Assembly (NCBI RefSeq): GCF_042650645.1
Contig: NZ_JBHSBI010000003.1
Location: 310,001-374,000, forward strand
Origin: Nonomuraea purpurea
GTDB taxonomy: Bacteria; Actinomycetota; Actinomycetes; Streptosporangiales; Streptosporangiaceae
DNA length: 64,000 nucleotides
Reading direction: 5' to 3'
In this document: positions 1 to 7,692 of the stretch, in pieces
Numbering within the stretch: the first letter of the stretch is position 1
Layout of the letters: each line of letters begins with the position of its first letter
Made by a program: the position numbers and the translations under genes
Notes under the pieces: generated by a model
What the model saw: only the letters and a program-made list of their open reading frames with translations
Told to the model about the DNA's origin: nothing
Database searches by the model: none

Positions 1-308
1 CGCCGCTCCCAGCCGGACGGGTCGCGCAGCACCCGCTGCCCGGAATGGCGCAGCACCCGCATGGCTTGGTGCGCGGGTTCGTCGAGCAGGCGCCCGATCG
101 AGGTGCCGAGCGCCGTGGCCAGGCGGTCGAGCACGAGCACGGTCGGCGTCTTCGTGCCCCGCTCGACCTCCGAGACCATGCTCCTGCTGATGCCGCTCAG
201 CTCGGTGAGGCGATCGATGGACAGGCCGCGTGTCCGGCGCTCGGTGCGGATCCGCAGCCCGAGCTCGGCCATCGACAGGCCACTGGACAGAACCCCTTCA
301 CTGCGCAT
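1..308 (-). CDS. XRE-family transcriptional regulator (C-terminus cut by window edge)
   Basis: Reading leftward from the ATG at 306-308 gives 102 codons that run off the window. Residues about 13-70 form a helix-turn-helix of the XRE/lambda-repressor class; the core reads ...GISRSMVSEVERGTKTP..., typical of one-domain HTH plus cupin regulators such as the SutR/PuuR type. What follows (DEPAHQAMRVL...) looks like the linker into a cupin sensor domain, which lies outside the window. The start lies 7 bp after the stop of peptide deformylase, so the two are probably co-transcribed. The effector and target are unknown. Confidence 0.75.
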   Translation of the reverse strand, partial: MRSEGVLSSGLSMAELGLRIRTERRTRGLSIDRLTELSGISRSMVSEVERGTKTPTVLVLDRLATALGTSIGRLLDEPAHQAMRVLRHSGQRVLRDPSGWER

Positions 309-315
309 TTCTCCA

Positions 316-861
316 CTATAGCGGTGATATGTCCGCGATAGTGGAATGCTCCTCCTTGTATGCGGCCAGCACCTGCTTGCGGCGTTTGGCCGGAAGGCGA
401 TCGATGTACAGGTAGCCATCGAGGTGATCGGTCTCGTGCTGCAGGCAGCGGGCCAGCAGTCCGGTGCCCTCGACGGTCACGGGCTCCCCGTCCGCGTCGA
501 ACCCGTGCACGACGGCATGGTCGGCGCGGGGCAGCGGCGCGTACTGGCCGGGCACCGACAGGCAGCCCTCGTCGCCGGCGTCCAGGCGGCGCTCGCCGAC
601 CTCGGGAAGCTCCAGCGCCGGATTGACGACGACGCCCTTGTGGTGTTCGCCGTCGGCGTCCGGGCAGTCGTAGACGAACACGCGCAGCGGCACGCCGATC
701 TGGTTGGCGGCCAGGCCCACGCCCTCCGCCGCGTACATGCTGGCGAACATGTCGTCCACCAGCGCCGCCAATTCGCCGTCGAACCGGGTGACCGGCTCGC
801 ACGGGTGATGCAGCACGGGGTCGCCCACACGCACGATCGGCCGGACCTCTCCCACGACCAA
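316..861 (-). CDS. def: Peptide deformylase
   Basis: This 181-residue metallo-hydrolase removes the N-terminal formyl group from nascent proteins in the cytoplasm. All three family motifs are intact: GVGLAANQIG (residues 47-56), EGCLSVPG (98-105, metal ligand Cys100) and HETDHLDG (142-149, metal ligands His142 and His146, catalytic Glu143). Length fits the actinobacterial type. It is transcribed leftward into the XRE regulator. Actinobacteria often carry more than one def, so this may be a secondary copy. Confidence 0.95.
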   Translation of the reverse strand: MVVGEVRPIVRVGDPVLHHPCEPVTRFDGELAALVDDMFASMYAAEGVGLAANQIGVPLRVFVYDCPDADGEHHKGVVVNPALELPEVGERRLDAGDEGCLSVPGQYAPLPRADHAVVHGFDADGEPVTVEGTGLLARCLQHETDHLDGYLYIDRLPAKRRKQVLAAYKEEHSTIADISPL

Positions 862-996
862 CGCCTCTCCTCATCTTGTGAACGTGTCGGCACAAGTCTA
901 TGGGCGCTCCAAGCGTCTCATATCGCAAGACGTTATCTCCTGAATAATGAGACCAGGGGTAAAGTCGGTGCCGTCGTCTTCGGTTGGGAGTTCGCG

Positions 997-1791
997 ATGG
1001 ATGCCGTCTACACCCATGGCCACCACGAGTCCGTGCTGCGCTCGCACCGCTGGCGCACCGCCGCGAACTCGGCCGCCTACCTGCTGCCCCACCTCAAAGC
1101 GCACATGAAGGTGCTGGACGTGGGCAGCGGCCCCGGCACGATCACCGCCGACCTGGCGGCGCGGACCGGGCACCTGACGGCGTCCGAGGTCAGCGCGGAG
1201 GCGTTGGAGCTGGCCAGGGCCGAGGTGAACGCCCGAGGGCTGACGAACGTGGACTTCACGGTCACCGACGTGCACGCGCTCGACTTCCCCGACGACACCT
1301 TCTGCGTCGTCCACGCGCACCAGGTGCTGCAGCACGTGGGCGATCCGGTGCGGGCGCTGCGGGAGATGCGCCGGGTGACCAAGCCGGCCGGGTACGTGGC
1401 GGCCAGGGACAGCGACTACTCGGCGTTCACGTGGTATCCGCTGCTGCCGGAGCTGGACGAATGGCTGGCCCTGTACCAGAAGGTCGCGCGGGGCAACGGC
1501 GGCGAACCGGACGCCGGGCGGCGACTGCTGTCCTGGGCCCGGGCCGCCGGATTCACCGACATCACCGCCACCTCCTCGACCTGGTGCTTCGCCACACCGG
1601 ACGATCGCGCCTGGTGGGGCGGGATGTGGGCGGAACGCGTCCTGCACTCGTCCATGGCCCGGCAGGCGCTGGCCACGGGAGCCGCCACCGAAGGGGATCT
1701 GCGGCGGATCTCGCAGGGGTGGCTGAAGTGGGCCGCCGCGGAGGACGGCTGGCTGTCGATCCTGCACGGCGAGATCCTCTGCCGCGCCTGA
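997..1791 (+). CDS. Class I SAM-dependent methyltransferase (UbiE-like)
   Basis: A 264-residue protein with the SAM-binding motif I VLDVGSGPG at about residues 39-47, an acidic residue ending strand 2, and a post-motif HQVLQHVGDP segment typical of Methyltransf_11/25 enzymes. The open frame runs far upstream, but the ATG at 997 follows GGGAG at a proper distance and precedes the conserved N-terminus, so I chose it. The substrate is unknown; the fold is shared by ubiquinone/menaquinone and small-molecule methylases. It is divergent from def. Confidence 0.85.
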   Translation: MDAVYTHGHHESVLRSHRWRTAANSAAYLLPHLKAHMKVLDVGSGPGTITADLAARTGHLTASEVSAEALELARAEVNARGLTNVDFTVTDVHALDFPDDTFCVVHAHQVLQHVGDPVRALREMRRVTKPAGYVAARDSDYSAFTWYPLLPELDEWLALYQKVARGNGGEPDAGRRLLSWARAAGFTDITATSSTWCFATPDDRAWWGGMWAERVLHSSMARQALATGAATEGDLRRISQGWLKWAAAEDGWLSILHGEILCRA

Positions 1792-1818
1792 CCGGCGGTT
1801 GCCGGGGACGGCAGAGGG

Positions 1819-2331
1819 TCACAGCCCCAGGGTGCGGGCGCGCTGCCACTGCGGGTCGCGGTAGAGGACCATGTCCGTCCCGACCAGCTCATCGGGGGCC
1901 GACAACATCGTGATCTCGCCCACCGCCTGCAACTCCAGGAGCAGATCACGCACCCGGGGCCCGACAGGCAGCCGCCCGGCGGGCAGCCCCAGCCCGGCGC
2001 GGACCGTGTCGGCGATCTCCGACAGCCGGAACGGCCCGTCGAGCCCCGCGACGATCCCACGCACCATGGTCATCGTGATCAGGTGCTCGGCCTCGGCGCA
2101 GGCGAGCTGCCAGGTGATCTGCTCCTTCCGGCGCCCGGTGGCCACGCACGCGGTGCAACCACGTGTCACCCCGGGCACCAGTTCCTCGTCGGCGGAACCG
2201 AGGCACGCCGAACAGAGTCCGTTCTCGGCCGCGTGCAGCTCTGCCGTCATCCGGCCGGCCAGCAGGACGCCGCAGTCGCAGGCGTACGCGTCATCGACGA
2301 TGCCGGCCTGCGGGGAGATCGCGTGCTTCAT
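1819..2331 (-). CDS. Cysteine-rich protein of unknown function
   Basis: About 170 residues from the internal ATG at 2331 (the frame extends 19 codons further, to 2388). The N-terminal half has CDCG, CSAC and CTAC clusters (about residues 19-83), which could form a zinc ribbon. The C-terminal half reads like a small winged-helix fold (LSEIADTVRAGLG ... VRDLLLELQAVGEI). I do not recognise the family. A DNA- or RNA-associated role is only a guess from the fold pattern. Confidence 0.6.
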   Translation of the reverse strand: MKHAISPQAGIVDDAYACDCGVLLAGRMTAELHAAENGLCSACLGSADEELVPGVTRGCTACVATGRRKEQITWQLACAEAEHLITMTMVRGIVAGLDGPFRLSEIADTVRAGLGLPAGRLPVGPRVRDLLLELQAVGEITMLSAPDELVGTDMVLYRDPQWQRARTLGL

Positions 2332-2402
2332 CACCACGCCGACTCTACCGCCGCCCACCACCCTCACAACGCGGTTCCCCCGCGTCACAGCCGGATGCCG
2401 TT

Positions 2403-3326
2403 CTAGCTCCGGACGTCGGCCAGGCCGCGGAGCCGGCGCAGGGCCTTGCGGGCCGAGGCGACCACCCGTTCGTCCGGATGGCGGTCGATGAACACCTGCA
2501 GCACCCGCCCCGTCCAGGGGTGTTCCCCGAACGCCAGGATCGCGATCGTCCCCGCCTGCTCCTCCGCGTCCATCCCCATGGCGATCGACTCGATCACCTC
2601 ACCGCTCTCGCCCCCGAACTCCAGCAGCGCCGCCGCCATGTCCACCAGCACCCAGGCGATTTCGTCCGGCGCGGGCCGGCGTTCGTCGCGGCCGGTCCTG
2701 GCGGCGATCACCGCGCCCAGTTTGGGCTCATCCAGCAGCGCGGCGAGCGCCAGCCGTCCTTCCTCGCCGAAGTCCGACGACAGCAGCTCCACTCCGACCG
2801 CCCTGCTCAGCGGGCTGACTGTGGCCAGCACCGAGGTGATCTCGCTCACCGCGTCGTCGCGCCCCTTCACCCAGCCGGACAGTTCCTCGCCGCGGTCGGC
2901 CTCGGGGTAGGAGCGCAGCCCGTGCAGCAGGCCGGCGGCGTCGGCGTCGGCGAGCGTGCCCATGACCGGGACGTCCTGTCCGGTGGTCTCCGCGACGATC
3001 AGCCGTGCCACCCACAGGCCGAGCCAGGTCAGCGTGTACGGTTCGGTGCGCCGTACCAGGCCGAGCCCTGTCAGCGTCTCGGGGACGCCGTCCTCGACCG
3101 GCTCCCGCGACAGGAACATCCTCATGAGCTCCAGCAGCAGCCCTTCGTCGGCGGCCAGCCGTTCGCGGCAGTGGTCCGCCCAGGCGGCCAGCACCTCGGC
3201 GTCGGAGCCCGCCGGCTCCAGTTCCTCGGCCAGCGGGGCGGCGCGCACGGCGGCCGCGAGTGTGGCTTCGCCGGGCAGCCGGATCGGGGGCTGCAGAGGC
3301 AGCGTGTCGTCGTCGTAGGACCTCAC
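2403..3326 (-). CDS. Hypothetical helical protein
   Basis: 307 residues from a GTG at 3326 preceded by GGATGGGG; the upstream part of the frame lacks coding character. The protein is acidic, Leu/Ala-rich and mostly helical, without membrane segments, signal peptide or catalytic motif that I can see. A C-terminal region with regular spacing (LQVFIDRHPDERVVASARKA) hints at HEAT-like repeats. Function unknown. It is divergent from the GNAT gene. Confidence 0.6.
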   Translation of the reverse strand: MRSYDDDTLPLQPPIRLPGEATLAAAVRAAPLAEELEPAGSDAEVLAAWADHCRERLAADEGLLLELMRMFLSREPVEDGVPETLTGLGLVRRTEPYTLTWLGLWVARLIVAETTGQDVPVMGTLADADAAGLLHGLRSYPEADRGEELSGWVKGRDDAVSEITSVLATVSPLSRAVGVELLSSDFGEEGRLALAALLDEPKLGAVIAARTGRDERRPAPDEIAWVLVDMAAALLEFGGESGEVIESIAMGMDAEEQAGTIAILAFGEHPWTGRVLQVFIDRHPDERVVASARKALRRLRGLADVRS

Positions 3327-3400
3327 AGCCCCATCCTTTCGTGATATTTCCGCTAGAGTGCCATCGCACGCCGAAAAGTCCGAAGAAAGGAGGCGCAGAG

Positions 3401-3526
3401 ATGTTCGGCTTTGGTTCGGGCGCTCACTGCGCCCGCTTCTACTTCTCGGAGGAATCGTGCTTTTCCGTCCTGCGGTCGAGGCTGACCTTGACCGCCTGCT
3501 CGGCTGTGTCGTCGACGAGTCCATAA
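3401..3526 (+). CDS. Possible 41-codon leader ORF upstream of the GNAT gene
   Basis: An ATG at 3401 sits behind a very strong ribosome site (AAAGGAGG, 3388-3395) and opens a 41-residue reading frame that ends inside the next gene in another frame. The peptide (MFGFGSGAHCARFYFSEESC...) resembles nothing I know. It may be a translated leader, or the strong site may only serve the downstream GTG. Low confidence. Confidence 0.3.
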   Translation: MFGFGSGAHCARFYFSEESCFSVLRSRLTLTACSAVSSTSP

Positions 3527-4395
3527 GCTGGGCCCATCCCGACCGGCTCCTGTCGTTCCTGGAGAGCGGCAACTACCGTTTCGACCGTATCTGGCTGGCC
3601 ACGGACGAGGCCGGCGAGGTCCTGGCCAGGGCCGTGTGGTGGGGTTTCCCCGACGGCCACCGGCCTCTCGCGCTGGACTGCCTGTACGTCCACCCTCGCG
3701 TCGATGACCGTGTCGGCCTGGCCGCCGAGCTGCTGCGGCGGGCCCACGACGCGTTCGGGGAAGCTCCGGAGTACCACGTGTTCGTCTCCAACGGCTGGCG
3801 CGACAACCCCAAGACCGGCCCGGCCGTCGCCTGGCGGTGGGAGGCCGCCGGCCGCGCCGGGCTGACCGAGGAACTGGAGCGCCTGCGCTATGAGTGGACC
3901 GCGGACGCCCCCGTCCCGGAGCCCTCGGGACGGCTGGTGTTCCGTGGGCAGGACGACGACGAGGTCTTCGTGGAGGCGTTCCGGCGGGTGGCCGTCGGGA
4001 CCCTCGACTTCCACACCCGTCACGCCCTGACGACCATGGACCCCGTGGCGCAGGCCCGCCAGGACGTCCGCGACTACAGGTCGATGCGCGGGGAGCGGGC
4101 GTGGTGGCGGCTGGCGTACACGCCGGAGGGCGACCTGGTGGGGGTCGCCCTGCCGTCGGCGAACGACGCCGGCCCCGTCGTGAGCTACCTCGGCGTGGTG
4201 CCGGAGTGGCGCGGGCACGGGTTCGCGGAAGAACTGCTCGGCGAGATCACCCGCCTCCACGCCGAACGCGGGGTTCAGCGGATCGTGGCGGACACCGACG
4301 CGGGGAACGTGCCGATGGCGCGGGCGTTCGAACGGGGCGGATACCGAAATTTCGCCATAAGACTGGTTCTGTCGACGAATCCCGCGAACACGTGA
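3457..4395 (+). CDS. GNAT-family N-acetyltransferase (tandem GNAT)
   Basis: 312 residues starting at a GTG (3457) preceded by GGAGGA. The C-terminal domain has a GNAT acetyl-CoA motif (VVPEWRGHGFAEELL, about residues 247-261) followed by the NVPMARAFERGGY segment. The N-terminal half has a weaker GNAT-like pattern (LDCLYVHPRVDDRVGLAAELL), so this is probably a two-domain protein of the mycothiol-synthase-like architecture. The acceptor substrate cannot be inferred. Confidence 0.8.
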   Translation: MLFRPAVEADLDRLLGCVVDESISWAHPDRLLSFLESGNYRFDRIWLATDEAGEVLARAVWWGFPDGHRPLALDCLYVHPRVDDRVGLAAELLRRAHDAFGEAPEYHVFVSNGWRDNPKTGPAVAWRWEAAGRAGLTEELERLRYEWTADAPVPEPSGRLVFRGQDDDEVFVEAFRRVAVGTLDFHTRHALTTMDPVAQARQDVRDYRSMRGERAWWRLAYTPEGDLVGVALPSANDAGPVVSYLGVVPEWRGHGFAEELLGEITRLHAERGVQRIVADTDAGNVPMARAFERGGYRNFAIRLVLSTNPANT

Positions 4396-4431
4396 TGTGA
4401 GCCCCGTCCCGCCCGCGCCATCGTTGATCCC

Positions 4432-5199
4432 ATGACATGGGACATCGAGAAGCTCGATCTTGACGCCTACCTGGACCGCGTCGGCTATACCGGGCCGCGC
4501 ACCCCGACGTTCGCGACGCTGCGCGCGCTGCACCTGGGACACGTCCGTTCCATCCCCTTCGAGAACCTGGACGTGATCCTCGGCCGCGACATCGGCCTCG
4601 ACCTGGGCAGCCTGCAGGACAAGCTGGTGACGGGCGGGCGCGGCGGCTACTGCCACGAGCACAACCTGCTGTTCGCCGCCGCCCTCGAACGCCTCGGCTT
4701 CACCCCTGCCCGTCACCTGGCCAGGATCCGGCTGGGCCGCTACCACCTGCCCCGCTCGCACGCCATGCTCACCGTGCCGGTCGAGGGGCGGGTCTGGGTG
4801 GCGGACGTCGGGTTCGGCGGAGAAGGGCTGGTGGAGCCGATCGCGTTCGAGGAGGGCGCGACGGTGGAGTCGGGGCCCTGGCGGTGGCGGCTGGGGCGGG
4901 ACGGGGACTTCTGGGTGCTGCACGCGGGAGAGATGGAGTTGTACGCCTTTCGCCAGGATGAGCCGAACTATCCGAGCGACTTCGAGGTGGCGAACTACCA
5001 CGTGGCCACACATCCGCATTCGCCCTTCGTCCGGCATGTGCTCGCCCAGCGGACCACGGCCGGGGAGCGGATCCGGCTGGAGGGAGTGACCTTCGCGACG
5101 GGCGCGGAACTGGCGGGGTGGCTGCGCGACCACCTCGGGATCGAGCTCACCGAGCGGGACGCGGCCCTCCTGCTGCCGCGCCTCGCCGATCCGCAGTGA
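4432..5199 (+). CDS. nat: Arylamine N-acetyltransferase
   Basis: 255 residues. Transfers acetyl from acetyl-CoA to arylamines and hydrazines through a cysteine relay. The family triad is visible: Cys74 in RGGYCHEHN, His110 in RSHAML, Asp125 in ADVGFGG. The N-terminal IPFENLD segment is also typical. NAT homologues occur in some ansamycin clusters as amide synthases, but nothing nearby suggests that here. It ends in a shared terminator facing the LAL regulator. Confidence 0.93.
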   Translation: MTWDIEKLDLDAYLDRVGYTGPRTPTFATLRALHLGHVRSIPFENLDVILGRDIGLDLGSLQDKLVTGGRGGYCHEHNLLFAAALERLGFTPARHLARIRLGRYHLPRSHAMLTVPVEGRVWVADVGFGGEGLVEPIAFEEGATVESGPWRWRLGRDGDFWVLHAGEMELYAFRQDEPNYPSDFEVANYHVATHPHSPFVRHVLAQRTTAGERIRLEGVTFATGAELAGWLRDHLGIELTERDAALLLPRLADPQ

Positions 5200-5204
5200 T
5201 GACC

Positions 5205-5247
5205 GGCGCCGTGGGGACGTGCTCGCCTTGCCCGTCCCCACGGCGCC
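5205..5247. terminator. Bidirectional hairpin terminator between nat and the LAL regulator
   Basis: A perfect 15-bp inverted repeat (GGCGCCGTGGGGACG at 5205-5219 and its complement at 5233-5247) with a 13-nt loop lies between two convergent genes. There is no U-tract, as is usual in high-GC actinomycetes. Confidence 0.8.
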
Positions 5248-5265
5248 GCCGCCACCCGGCGGGAA

Positions 5266-7377
5266 CTAGTCGGCGGGCTCGTGGGCCAGTACCTGGCGGG
5301 TCAGCTCCACGCGGCTGCTCACCCCGAGCTTGGCGAAGGCATGCCGGAGATGGCTGTCGACGGTGTGCGGCGACAGGAACAGCTCGGCCGCCGCCTCCCG
5401 ATTCGTCATCCCCCGGGCGACGAGCCGCACCACACGCAACTCGGCGGCCGTCAAGGCCTCCCATCCTCGGCCGGGAGCCCCGCGACGCCCGGCGACGACG
5501 ACCCCGCAAGAGCGGTAGATCGCCAGCGCCTCCCCCCGCCGTCCGGCCTCCTCCAACGCCGCCCCCAGCCACAACCGCGGATGCCGGTGCGCCACCTCAC
5601 CACCCGCGGCATCGGCCAGCCGTACGGACTGTTCGGCGTGGCGCAGCGCGCCATCCAGCTCACCGCGGAACAACGCCACGGTGGACCGCGCCTGCAACCC
5701 CACCACCTGGGCGAACACCTCGCCGGTCGCCACGGCCTGCGCCGCCGCGACGTCGGCCGCGTCGATCCCGCCCGTCATCATCAACGCATGGGCCCGTACG
5801 GCCAGCAGCCGCGCCCGTTCCAGAACCGGCACCCCCGGCCTGCCGAGCACCCGTCCGGTCCGCTGGATGACGCCGTGATCGTCCCCGGCGTGCTTGAGCG
5901 CCTCGGCCAGCCCGAGCACGATCCCGGCCTCCTCGGCCGCGGAGAGCGGTGCCCCGGGCGCGTCGGCCACCCGCCGCGCCTCCTCCAACCGGCCCGCCGA
6001 CGCCAGCAACCGCACCACCCCGGCGACCAGCCCCGCGTCCAGCCCGCCGGCCTCTCGCCTTCCGCGGTTGCGCCCATCCGGGCCGGGTCTCGGCGGCTCG
6101 GCCCGGCCATCGCGCCCAGTGCCCGGGGCGCCCCGTCCGTCGTGCTCACCCTGTCGGAACGCGGGAGGCTCGGCCCGATCGCCCGGGCCGGTGCCAGGTG
6201 ATCCCGCAAGTTCCAGGGCCCGCAACATCAGGTCGGCGGCAGCCGAAGGGGCGACGGACATCATCTCCTCGGCGGCGGCCCGAAGCTCGCCGATCGCCGC
6301 CACGTCCCCCAGCCTGGCCCCGTGCCGCAGGTGCTCGGCCAGTTCCGCGGGCGGACGGCCCTCGGCCCGGAGCACAGCCGCCGCCTCCCGGTGCAGCGCC
6401 GTCCTGATCGGCGCCGTCAGGCCGCCGTACACCGCCTCCCGGATGAGGTCGTGCCTGAACGCCAGCCGTTCCCCGTCCTCGACCACCGCCCCCGCGCCCA
6501 CGGCCTCCTCGAGGCAGGAGAACAGCCGCGCGGGCGGCACACCGAGCATCCCGGCGGCCTCGTGCACCGTGAACGGCCGCCGCAACACGGCCGCCACCTC
6601 CAGCAACCGCCGCGCCTCCCCAGAAAGATCCCGCAACCGCCTCTCCACGGCCGCGACCAGTCTCACGGGCAACTCGATCCCGCCGACCGCGCCCGCGATC
6701 GCGGCCACGCCATCGGTCACCGAGACCCGGCCCTCGTCGCGCAGTCCCGTCAGCACCTCCTCCAGCAGGAACGGGTTGCCCCCGCTGGCCCGGGCCAATT
6801 CCGTCACCGACGCGTCCGGTTCCGCCCCGAGGATCTGCCCGCTCAGCTCGGCGCACTCATCCAGGGTGAGCGGGGGCAGCACCACCCTTCGGGCGCCCTC
6901 GGCGATGAGCTGTTCCACCGCCTCCTGCTCGGGCAAGGGCCTGCGTCCCAGCAGCCAGATCACGGGCGAGGCGGCCAGCGAGGGTATGAGGTGCCGCAGC
7001 GCCAGGCAGGTCAGCTCATCGGCCCACTGCACATCGTCCAGGACGATCGCCAGCGGACGGTGACGGGCGAGGCGTTCGACGGCATCTCCGATCCGTTCGA
7101 TCCGCCGCAAGCCGTCGGTTCCTTCCAGAGCGCCCGGTGAACCGTGTTCCCGAAGCATCCCGAGCGAGCGGGTCAGCGTGGACAGCGGTGCCACCCGATC
7201 CAGTTCGGTGGCCCGCCCGGCACCCACGCTCATCCCCCGTGACCGCCCCAGCGCCACCGCCGCCTCCAACAGGCGGCTCTTGCCGATCCCCGCGGGCCCC
7301 TCGACCACCACGCACCCGGCCCCGGCCGCCAGCACCCCTTCGACAGCGCCGAGCGCCTCTTTCCTGCCCACCAACAT
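5266..7377 (-). CDS. LAL-type LuxR-family transcriptional regulator
   Basis: 703 residues from the ATG at 7377. The N-terminus is an AAA/NTPase module with Walker A GPAGIGKS (about residues 27-34) and Walker B IVLDDVQWAD. The C-terminus is a LuxR helix-turn-helix (LTAAELRVVRLVARGMTNREAAAELF..., last 60 residues). It is shorter than most LAL proteins (850-1000 residues), mainly because the TPR-like middle is compact. Such proteins are ATP-dependent transcriptional activators, often controlling metabolism or antibiotics. It is divergent from the SpoIIE phosphatase. Confidence 0.85.
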   Translation of the reverse strand: MLVGRKEALGAVEGVLAAGAGCVVVEGPAGIGKSRLLEAAVALGRSRGMSVGAGRATELDRVAPLSTLTRSLGMLREHGSPGALEGTDGLRRIERIGDAVERLARHRPLAIVLDDVQWADELTCLALRHLIPSLAASPVIWLLGRRPLPEQEAVEQLIAEGARRVVLPPLTLDECAELSGQILGAEPDASVTELARASGGNPFLLEEVLTGLRDEGRVSVTDGVAAIAGAVGGIELPVRLVAAVERRLRDLSGEARRLLEVAAVLRRPFTVHEAAGMLGVPPARLFSCLEEAVGAGAVVEDGERLAFRHDLIREAVYGGLTAPIRTALHREAAAVLRAEGRPPAELAEHLRHGARLGDVAAIGELRAAAEEMMSVAPSAAADLMLRALELAGSPGTGPGDRAEPPAFRQGEHDGRGAPGTGRDGRAEPPRPGPDGRNRGRREAGGLDAGLVAGVVRLLASAGRLEEARRVADAPGAPLSAAEEAGIVLGLAEALKHAGDDHGVIQRTGRVLGRPGVPVLERARLLAVRAHALMMTGGIDAADVAAAQAVATGEVFAQVVGLQARSTVALFRGELDGALRHAEQSVRLADAAGGEVAHRHPRLWLGAALEEAGRRGEALAIYRSCGVVVAGRRGAPGRGWEALTAAELRVVRLVARGMTNREAAAELFLSPHTVDSHLRHAFAKLGVSSRVELTRQVLAHEPAD

Positions 7378-7692
7378 CACACGGAGAATTCTGTCGTGCC
7401 CGCCCCTCCAGGGCGCAGGCCGAGCTCCCACGCGCCCACCGACCGGCCGTGCGGGTGCCGGGGGCGTTACCGCAGAAAGACTTGGCGTTGTCCATTATTT
7501 GGCAAAATCATCGCCGTATTCATGGAGAGCGGAGGTAGCCACGGAGCTACCGGATATTAATGGCATGTGCCGCCAAGCATCGCAAATCAGTTTGGCATAG
7601 GGACGTTGATAAGGGTCAGGCTATATCTCCTATGCATGGACTTGCCTGGCCATCCCTGCCGACGACCGCGCCCCACGGCGGTGATCGAGGGG
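7378..7692. other. Intergenic region between the LAL regulator and the SpoIIE phosphatase
   Basis: A 315-bp divergent promoter region, AT-richer than its neighbours. It contains a short hairpin (GGTAGC/GCTACC, 7534-7551). The open frames crossing it lack coding character, and I could not pick out convincing -35/-10 pairs. Confidence 0.5.

Noticed and set aside
346..996. Long rightward open frame running through the deformylase gene into the methyltransferase
   Set aside because: It is the antisense shadow of a high-GC gene; the methyltransferase domain starts only at 997 and has its own ribosome site there.
5118..5870. Arg/Pro-rich rightward frames across the LAL regulator and similar ones throughout
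   Set aside because: Composition (Arg, Pro, Ala, Gly only) and lack of ribosome sites mark them as high-GC shadows of the real genes on the other strand.
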